Assembly (NCBI GenBank): GCA_900762805.1
Contig: CAAFHY010000103.1
Coordinates: 1-10,366, forward strand
Direction: 5' to 3'
Source of the DNA: Oscillospiraceae bacterium
GTDB lineage: Bacteria; Bacillota; Clostridia; Oscillospirales; Ruminococcaceae
DNA: 10,366 bases
Each line of letters starts with the position of its first letter. Positions within the stretch are counted from its first letter, which is position 1. The translations under genes and the position numbers were made by a program. Shown one piece after another: positions 4,810-10,366 of this stretch. The notes beneath the pieces are model-generated. The model saw only the letters and a program-made list of their open reading frames with translations, searched no databases and was not told the origin of the DNA.

Positions 4810-5682
4810 TTAATCAAGCATCATATTCATATATCCGTCGAGATCGCGGATATAGCTGTCTATGTAGAGCGGCTTGGCCATGCCGTACATGGTGCGGACG
4901 CCCTCGTGAGCCAAGAGCGTTGAGGTGATGGGCTGCCGCACCGTCGCGCCGCGCGCGGTATTGGCGGTGATGACCTCCTTGAGCAGCACCAGTGTGGCCA
5001 TGTCGCTGCTGCCGAAGCATTCCTTGACCCACACGTGGCGGTCAACTACCTTGTAGACGGCATAGCTGCTGCCATGCTCCCCCCTGTAGACGGCGGTATT
5101 GTCGCCGTAGATATAGCAGTCGTCCAGCACGAAGTGGAGCTGTTCCTGCTCCCAGCTGATATGGGCGATATCAGCCAGCGCCTGCTCGCGCAGCTGATAC
5201 ATGACAGCCGGGTCCATCAGATCGAACTCCACCGTGGTATCGACCACCGGGATATCGGCCAGTATACCGGGCAGCAGCTCGATATCGCGCACGAAAAAGT
5301 CGCCGCTGTAGCCGCGCTTGCGGTAGAAATTGCAGAGCGCCTTTTCGCCGGGCACCAGCACCGTCAGCTTGCTGCCGCGCTCCTTGGCCTCAGCCTCGGC
5401 CGCCGTCAGCAGATTGGTCATGACGCCGCGGCCGCGGTACTTGCGCTCGGTGGTGGCGCCGAAAATATAGCTGGCCTCAATGGCTTCATTTTTATAGCGG
5501 AACTTGACGGGCAGCAGCGTCAGCATACCGGCAACGCTGCCCGCCATATCGTATACCAGGATATCGCCGGTTTTGCAGACCCGATCGAAAATGAAGTTGA
5601 TATAATTGAGCGGATCGTCGAAGCCGGTGTCCCACATTTCCTTGAGAACGTAGATATCCTCTGTCGTGGCAAAGCGGATCAT
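4810..5682 (-). CDS. GNAT family N-acetyltransferase, two-part (Eis-like layout)
   Basis: This is a 290-residue acyl-CoA-dependent transferase; the substrate is unknown. The N-terminal GNAT domain (about 1-135) shows the acetyl-CoA pyrophosphate loop in motif A, ERKYRGRGV (79-87), fitting R/Q-x-x-G-x-G/A, and motif B-like NFYRKRGY (118-125). Residues about 145-290 look like a second, degenerate acyltransferase or substrate-binding half without a clear CoA loop, so the layout recalls Eis-type enzymes. The start codon overlaps the previous gene's stop as ATGA, with GAGGAG upstream, which points to coupled translation with the DUF2156 protein. No signal peptide or membrane segment is seen, so it should be cytoplasmic. 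Confidence 0.88.
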   Translation of the reverse strand: MIRFATTEDIYVLKEMWDTGFDDPLNYINFIFDRVCKTGDILVYDMAGSVAGMLTLLPVKFRYKNEAIEASYIFGATTERKYRGRGVMTNLLTAAEAEAKERGSKLTVLVPGEKALCNFYRKRGYSGDFFVRDIELLPGILADIPVVDTTVEFDLMDPAVMYQLREQALADIAHISWEQEQLHFVLDDCYIYGDNTAVYRGEHGSSYAVYKVVDRHVWVKECFGSSDMATLVLLKEVITANTARGATVRQPITSTLLAHEGVRTMYGMAKPLYIDSYIRDLDGYMNMMLD

Positions 5683-6581
5683 GCGCTTTCTCTCCTCGTG
5701 ATGACGAATTTGCGGGTAACCTCGACCGGGTAGTAGGACTGCTTGGCTTTTATCAGCCCCTCAATGCCGGCGGCGTCCTCGCGGTTGATATAGAGATAGT
5801 CTTTGCCGAAGGCGCGGACAAATTCCCTGTTAATTATAGCATAGCTTCCGACATAATTTGTGAACGCTTTCTCAATATGCACGCAGAATGTGTCATTTTG
5901 GATAGGCTCTCCCAGAGAAAAGGCGATAAGACGCCCCCCGACCTCGATGCCGCCGGCCGAAAAGCCGAGCGGCTCCATGTGCCGGATAGCCTCGATGACA
6001 GCCAGATGCTCGTGTACGATGCTCTTGGGCGGCTGAGTGCCGGCCGTGCGTTCGGCATACCACGCCTCGTTCATGGCCAGCATACGCGCCTCGTCGGCGC
6101 CGGTGAGCGTCACAAAGCGCGCGTCGGGGTATTCGGCCTCAAAGCGCGCGATAAAGTTGCGCTTCTGATGGTAGTGCTTGCCGGCCAGCCCGGCCAGATC
6201 CGACGAGCGGTAGATGTATTCGCCGTAGGCCGGCGTCTCCTCAAGCCGATAGACGCCGGGAAAGGCGGCCTCGACGGCGCGGCATTCCTCCTCCGAGCAG
6301 ACGGCAATGAGAAAGCGGTGGCCGGTGACGGCGGCGTCCTCCTCGATGGCCTCAATGGCGCGGGGCAGGTCGGCGCAGCCGATGGGAAAGAGATAACAGG
6401 CGTAATCGCAGTCGAAGCGCACCAGCGCACCGCCCTCAAAGGGCAGGACGTGGACACAGCTGACATCGCGCCATGTATAGAGATTGCCGAACGAATACTC
6501 ACAGCTCCGTTTGGTCTGGTTCATGAGGATGGGCGTCAGCCACGCCTGATCCTCCATCGTTATCATGTGAAATTTACTCAT
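5679..6581 (-). CDS. DUF2156 / phosphatidylglycerol lysyltransferase C-terminal domain-like protein
   Basis: The 300-residue protein resembles the LPG_synthase_C (DUF2156) family, a tandem GNAT-fold domain related to the aminoacyl-transfer part of MprF. Landmarks are EYIYRSSDLAGLAGKHYHQKRN in two pieces: EYIYRSSDLAGLAGK (121-135) and HYHQKRN (136-142). Others are FSLGEPI (221-227) and INREDAAGIEGLIKAK (265-280) with SYYP (282-285). MprF-type flippase membrane helices are absent, so it is the soluble domain alone, about the usual length for stand-alone clostridial members. Whether it uses aminoacyl-tRNA or acyl-CoA is not known. It overlaps the GNAT gene by four bases and starts 26 bases after tmk, and may act with the GNAT on the same substrate (inference). 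Confidence 0.9.
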   Translation of the reverse strand: MSKFHMITMEDQAWLTPILMNQTKRSCEYSFGNLYTWRDVSCVHVLPFEGGALVRFDCDYACYLFPIGCADLPRAIEAIEEDAAVTGHRFLIAVCSEEECRAVEAAFPGVYRLEETPAYGEYIYRSSDLAGLAGKHYHQKRNFIARFEAEYPDARFVTLTGADEARMLAMNEAWYAERTAGTQPPKSIVHEHLAVIEAIRHMEPLGFSAGGIEVGGRLIAFSLGEPIQNDTFCVHIEKAFTNYVGSYAIINREFVRAFGKDYLYINREDAAGIEGLIKAKQSYYPVEVTRKFVITRRESA

Positions 6582-6607
6582 AGGATCCTTTCGGGAGGTT
6601 TTGGGTC

Positions 6608-7282
6608 TTACAGCCCCAGCCGGCGGCTGACGGCCGAAAAAACGTCGGCGCCGATAGCCTCGGCCGGCCGCAGCGTGCCGGCAGCGTCGGTGCAGCCGAC
6701 GACCTGCCAGCCGCCGTGCGCCGCGCAGTACAGCGCCGCTTCACGGCAGCGCTGCTGATAGCCGCGATCGCGCTCATGGATATCGCGCTTTTCGCTGTCG
6801 CCCCCATAGCGGCCGTCCATCATATGCTCGGCTGTTGAGACAGACAGGTCAAGCAGGATGACGGCGTCGGGCTTCGGAAGGCCGAGGCGGACATATTCAA
6901 AATCATACAGCCAGTCAAGGTAACGCTCCCACTCGCTTGCGGGGAGCTTCGGTGTCTGAAAGACGGCGTTGGAGGTGGTGTAGCGATCGCACACCAGCAC
7001 CGCGCCGGCCTGATACCAGCTGCCCCAGTCGGCCAGATAACTCAGATAGCGGTCAGCCGAATAAAAGGAGCTGGCGGCGTAGCAGTTGACGGCGTCGGGA
7101 TCGCTGCCGAAGTGTCCGGCCAGATAGGCGCGCACCAGCGCCGAGGATTCGCTGTCATAGCGGGGAAAGCTGACGGTGCGGACGTCGGGCAGGCATTCTT
7201 TCAGTTTTTCGGTAAGAAGGCGTGTCTGGGTCGCCTTGCCGCAGCCGTCCAGACCCTCTATCACAACAAGCCGGCCGCTCAT
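6608..7282 (-). CDS. tmk: Thymidylate kinase (dTMP kinase)
   Basis: Tmk phosphorylates dTMP to dTDP with ATP in the cytoplasm, the step after thymidylate synthesis. The 224-residue protein has the P-loop EGLDGCGKATQ (9-19), the DRY motif (99-101) followed by TTSNAVFQ, and a LID segment starting R158-Y-G-G and rich in Arg, Asp and Glu (to about 172). The P-loop has Ala at the first position after the Lys, but T18 is kept. VILLDL (141-146) is the strand expected before the LID. The start at 7282 is supported by AAGGAG 7 bases upstream, which lies inside the end of thyX. Only one base separates the two genes, so ThyX product and the kinase that uses it are probably made together. Confidence 0.95.
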   Translation of the reverse strand: MSGRLVVIEGLDGCGKATQTRLLTEKLKECLPDVRTVSFPRYDSESSALVRAYLAGHFGSDPDAVNCYAASSFYSADRYLSYLADWGSWYQAGAVLVCDRYTTSNAVFQTPKLPASEWERYLDWLYDFEYVRLGLPKPDAVILLDLSVSTAEHMMDGRYGGDSEKRDIHERDRGYQQRCREAALYCAAHGGWQVVGCTDAAGTLRPAEAIGADVFSAVSRRLGL

Positions 7283-7283
7283 A

Positions 7284-8048
7284 TCAGTGCTCCTTCAGTT
7301 CCTTATAGAATTCGCGCATCTCGGCGGCCCGGCCGCAGCTCATTTTCCCCTCGCTGCAGGCGCCGCGCACACAGGCGGGGCCGGCGCTGCAAAACAGGGC
7401 CGGGGCGGCGGCGCTGGCCTGCCGCAGCATTTCATTGGCGACGGCGCGGATCTCCCACTGGGCGCGGCTGCAGCAGCGCAGCGTAAAGAAATGCATCAGC
7501 TCGCGGGCGTTCATGGTCACGACCATCTTGGTCTCGCAGGCGTTGGGCAGGATAAAGCGGGCATCCTCGATGCTCTTTTTGCGGAGCGCGCGCTGCCGGG
7601 CCTTATCGGCCTCGCCGCCCTCCGCGCCGGCATATTTCCGGTTGAGGAGCTCGGTGATGCGGCGGTAGGCGTCAGTGCAGCTCTGCAGCGCCTGCTCATA
7701 GACGGCCAGCGCCTCCGGGCAGGCCGCGATCTCAGGCGGGACGACGTAGGACGGGTCGTCATATTCGACATACCGCTGGCTCTGCACCGAAAAGGAGGCG
7801 ATGCGGTGGCGGGTAATCTGCGCCAGGAAGGAGCGCGAAACGCCCTCGATGCCAAAGGTGAAGCTGGCGTGCTCAACGGGGCTGCTGTGGCCGAGATCGC
7901 TCAGCATCTCCAGAAATTCGGCGCTCTTTTCGGGCGTCAGCCCCTCCAGCAGCGTCGCCACACCGGTGCGCGAATAGCACAGCTTGGCGGCGCTCGCCAC
8001 CACACGCTCCGGCTCCGGCGTGTGGGCCAACAGATATACTTTCACCAT
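7284..8048 (-). CDS. thyX: FAD-dependent thymidylate synthase ThyX
   Basis: ThyX methylates dUMP to dTMP using methylenetetrahydrofolate, with NADPH and FAD as reductants, and replaces ThyA in many anaerobes. The 254-residue protein carries the signature RHRx7S exactly (R80-H-R to S90), followed by QRY. Other family marks are SPVEHASFTF (56-65), ILPNACETKM (166-175) and NARELMHFFTLR (180-191). The C-terminal tail has four cysteines (C220, C226, C231, C238) in a CxGPxCxxGxC-like spacing seen in several clostridial ThyX proteins and possibly metal-binding. The start has AGGAG about 9 bases upstream and lies 16 bases after pcrA. No ThyA is visible in the window. Identity is secure from the signature motif. 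Confidence 0.96.
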   Translation of the reverse strand: MVKVYLLAHTPEPERVVASAAKLCYSRTGVATLLEGLTPEKSAEFLEMLSDLGHSSPVEHASFTFGIEGVSRSFLAQITRHRIASFSVQSQRYVEYDDPSYVVPPEIAACPEALAVYEQALQSCTDAYRRITELLNRKYAGAEGGEADKARQRALRKKSIEDARFILPNACETKMVVTMNARELMHFFTLRCCSRAQWEIRAVANEMLRQASAAAPALFCSAGPACVRGACSEGKMSCGRAAEMREFYKELKEH

Positions 8049-8064
8049 CTTTTTTCTCTCCTGC

Positions 8065-10366
8065 TTATATCTTATTCATGGGTGCGTAGTTGCGCATGGT
8101 CTTTTTCTGTCCCTTGACGTCAAAATCGATGGTCAGCAGCACATCGCCGCCCATCGGGACAGCGGACAGCACGGTGCCGTCGCCGAAAACGTTGTGATGA
8201 ACGCGGTCGCCCGGCCGGTATTCGTCGCGCCGCGGCTGGGTAGGGGCGGGGCGGTGGACGCTGACGCCGCGGTCGGCGGTGCGCGGCAGCACGGGGCGGG
8301 CCGGCGCGGGACGGGCAGCGGGGCGCGGGGCGGCCGGGGCCAGCGTCTGCTTGTGCTCACTCATGATCTCGTCGAGAAAGCGCGAGGGACGCGAGCGGCG
8401 GGTCTGCCCGAACAGCATCCGCTCGGCGGCGCTGATGAGATAAAGACGGCGGCGGGCACGGGTGATGCCGACATACATCAGCCGGCGCTCCTCCTCGATG
8501 GCCTCGTGGTCAAAGCGCGCCTGCTCGCTGGGGAAGATGCCCTCCTCCAGCCCGATAATAAATACATTGTCGAACTCCAGCCCCTTGGCGGCGTGCAGCG
8601 TCATAAGAGTAACGCGGTCAGCCTCGCTGTCGTAGCTGTCAAGGTCGGAAATGAGTGCGACCTGTTCGAGAAAATCGTTGAGATTGGGGTCCTCGGCCTC
8701 CTCGCAGTAGGCGGCGACCGACGACACCAGCTCCTGCACGTTCTGCAGCCGCGTCTCGCCCTCGTCGCCCAACGCGGTGAGCGACTGCTCGTAGCCGGTC
8801 AGTTTGATGACGTCGCGGGTAAAGTCGGCCAGCGTCTGCGTCTCATAGGACTGCTCCAGCCGCTTCATGATATCGCTGAAGCCGTCCAGCGCCCGCACAG
8901 CGCGGACCAGAGAGGGATAATCGGCGGCATGACCGGCCACCTCCAGCATGGGGCAGCCAAGGCCGGCGGCAATGCGCTCCAGCTCGACCACAGTGGCCTC
9001 ACCGATCTTGCGGGCGGGGCGGTTGATGATGCGGCGCAGGCGCAGATCGTCGGCCGGGTTGCAGACGACGCTCATGTAAGCGAGGATATCCTTGATCTCG
9101 GCGCGGTCGTAAAAGCGGGTGCCGCCCACGACCTTGTAGGGGATGCCAGCACGCGCGAAATAATTCTCGATGGGGCCGGACTGAGCGTTCATGCGGTAGA
9201 GCACCGCGCAGGAGCCAAGCGGGCAGCCCTCGCGCACGGCCTCGTTGATCTTGCCGGCAACGTAGGCCGATTCATCCCGTTCATCGCCCGCCTCATAGAC
9301 AGTAACGGGCGCGCCGCCATGTTTGGCCGTCCACAGCGTCTTGCCGCGGCGGCCGATGTTATTGGAAATCACATCATTGGCGGCCGCCAGAATGTTTTCG
9401 GTGCTGCGGTAGTTCTGCTCCAGCCGGATGACCTGCGCACCGGGGAAATCGCGCTCAAAGCCGAGGATATTTTCAATGGTGGCGCCGCGGAAGCGGTAGA
9501 TGCTCTGATCGTCGTCGCCCACGACGCAGACATTGCGGCTCTCGCCGCCCAGCAGCTTGACGAGGCGCGACTGCACGACGCTGGTATCCTGGTATTCGTC
9601 CACCATGATATAGCGGTAGCGGTCATGGTAGAAGTCCAGCACATCGGGGCATTCCTCGAACAGGCGGACGGTGTAAAAAATGAGATCGTCGAAATCAAGC
9701 GCACCGTTGGACTTGAGAGCGCGCTGGTAGGCGGCGTAGACCGAGGCCACCATCTTCTGACGGAAATCGAGCGGGCGCGCCGCATACTGCGCCGGGGTGA
9801 GCATTTCATCCTTGACGCGGGAAATGGAGCTGAGCATCGGCTTGAGCGGCAGCAGCTTTTCGTCAAGGTTGTTTTCCTTGTAGATCTGCTTGAGGATGCG
9901 GGTGGAATCGTCGGTATCGTAGATGGTGAAGCTCTTGGGAAAGCCCAGCCGGTCGATATCGCGGCGCAGGATGCGCACACAGGCCGAATGAAAGGTGCTG
10001 GCGTGGACGTCCTCCCCGCCCGGCACGGTGCGGGCGATGCGCTCCTTCATCTCGCCGGCCGCCTTGTTGGTAAAGGTGATGGCAAGGATGTTCCACGGCT
10101 GCACATGGCCCACCTTGAGCCGGCGCTCGTCCTCAGCCGTCAGCGCACGGTCGGCCCTGACGGCCGCCGCAAGGCGGGCCGTGAAGGCGTCGTCCTGCAG
10201 GCCAAAAGCCTGGTCGCTCTGGTAGGCGGTGCCGAAGCGCAGCAGTGCCGAAATGCGGTTGACGACCACTGTCGTCTTGCCGGAGCCGGCGCCGGCGAGG
10301 ATCAGCAGCGGCCCCTCGGTGTGCAGCGCCGCCCTGCGCTGCATCTCGTTGAGGTTGGAAAACCGC
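8065..10366 (-). CDS. pcrA: ATP-dependent DNA helicase PcrA/UvrD (N-terminus just off window)
   Basis: PcrA is a 3'-5' superfamily 1A helicase acting in repair, plasmid replication and removal of stalled complexes. 766 residues are visible; the frame is open through the right edge and RFSNLNEMQRRAA is the usual N-terminal motif, so only a few residues are missing. Numbered from the Met at 10344: Walker A GAGSGKT (18-24), Ia TFTNKAAGEM (90-99), motif II VDEYQDT (248-254), motif III VGDDDQSIYRFRGA (275-288), motif IV LEQNYRST (308-315), motif V TLHAAKGLEFD (about 582-592) and motif VI LMYVGITRARR (about 622-632). A Pro/Ala/Arg-rich linker (about 665-708) leads to a C-terminal Tudor-like domain (YRPGDRVHH to the end), used by PcrA to bind RNA polymerase. 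An extra stretch of about 40 residues (39-80) separates motifs I and Ia. It is the first visible gene of the run. Confidence 0.96.
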   Translation of the reverse strand, partial: RFSNLNEMQRRAALHTEGPLLILAGAGSGKTTVVVNRISALLRFGTAYQSDQAFGLQDDAFTARLAAAVRADRALTAEDERRLKVGHVQPWNILAITFTNKAAGEMKERIARTVPGGEDVHASTFHSACVRILRRDIDRLGFPKSFTIYDTDDSTRILKQIYKENNLDEKLLPLKPMLSSISRVKDEMLTPAQYAARPLDFRQKMVASVYAAYQRALKSNGALDFDDLIFYTVRLFEECPDVLDFYHDRYRYIMVDEYQDTSVVQSRLVKLLGGESRNVCVVGDDDQSIYRFRGATIENILGFERDFPGAQVIRLEQNYRSTENILAAANDVISNNIGRRGKTLWTAKHGGAPVTVYEAGDERDESAYVAGKINEAVREGCPLGSCAVLYRMNAQSGPIENYFARAGIPYKVVGGTRFYDRAEIKDILAYMSVVCNPADDLRLRRIINRPARKIGEATVVELERIAAGLGCPMLEVAGHAADYPSLVRAVRALDGFSDIMKRLEQSYETQTLADFTRDVIKLTGYEQSLTALGDEGETRLQNVQELVSSVAAYCEEAEDPNLNDFLEQVALISDLDSYDSEADRVTLMTLHAAKGLEFDNVFIIGLEEGIFPSEQARFDHEAIEEERRLMYVGITRARRRLYLISAAERMLFGQTRRSRPSRFLDEIMSEHKQTLAPAAPRPAARPAPARPVLPRTADRGVSVHRPAPTQPRRDEYRPGDRVHHNVFGDGTVLSAVPMGGDVLLTIDFDVKGQKKTMRNYAPMNKI

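Noticed and set aside
2856..4928. Very long plus-strand open frame (690 codons) antisense to cyclophilin, mltG and the DJ-1 gene
   Set aside because: It runs opposite three genes with clear family motifs, lacks a ribosome site, and is the usual result of few stop codons in GC-rich antisense frames.
5877..6758. Plus-strand open frame of 293 codons opposite DUF2156 and tmk
   Set aside because: It is a shadow of well-supported minus-strand genes, with no ribosome site or recognisable motif.
7176..8117. Plus-strand open frame of 313 codons opposite tmk and thyX
   Set aside because: It is antisense to genes with exact signature motifs and is an artefact of GC-rich codon use.
1..10366. CRISPR arrays, tRNA/rRNA genes, intact insertion sequences, riboswitches
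   Set aside because: I saw no regularly spaced repeats, no cloverleaf or rRNA-like sequence, no transposase frame and no known aptamer core.

Overview
The window suggests a GC-rich anaerobic Firmicute, most likely Clostridia of the Oscillospiraceae/Ruminococcaceae type. This is an inference from strong Shine-Dalgarno sites before most genes, a ThyX with a cysteine-rich C-terminal tail, a PcrA with a long insert between motifs I and Ia, and the overall gene style. Every gene I can support is on the minus strand, so transcription runs from right to left.

Right part (10366 to 3153): one tightly packed run of seven genes. In transcription order these are pcrA (start just off the right edge), thyX, tmk, a DUF2156/LPG_synthase_C protein, a GNAT acetyltransferase, a DJ-1/PfpI protein and mltG. 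Gaps are 16, 1, 26, -4, 13 and 12 bases, and the run ends at a GC-rich hairpin (3097-3126). ThyX makes dTMP and Tmk phosphorylates it, so these two form a small dTTP-supply module beside a repair helicase. MltG cuts nascent peptidoglycan glycans. The roles of the two acyltransferase-like proteins and the DJ-1 protein are not evident.

Middle part (2973 to 2145): a single-gene unit for a lipoprotein cyclophilin (peptidyl-prolyl isomerase), with its own promoter and terminator.

Left-middle (1905 to 1216): a damaged region. A good promoter and ribosome site drive a ferritin gene that stops after its first half. It is joined within about 15 bases to an internal piece of an ABC-exporter membrane domain. 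That piece is itself cut off near 1216.

Left part (1 to about 1215): visibly more AT-rich DNA, probably acquired. It holds a perfect 12-bp inverted repeat near its edge and a promoter. A short Trp-rich leader ORF follows, ending inside a strong intrinsic terminator with a possible competing anti-terminator. Last comes an unrecognised secreted protein with a signal peptide and an Ala/Gly-rich hydrophobic C-terminal region, which runs off the left edge. The leader plus secreted protein is the most unusual part of the window and looks like an attenuation-controlled exported peptide or toxin-like gene. No RNA genes, CRISPR arrays or intact mobile elements were seen.
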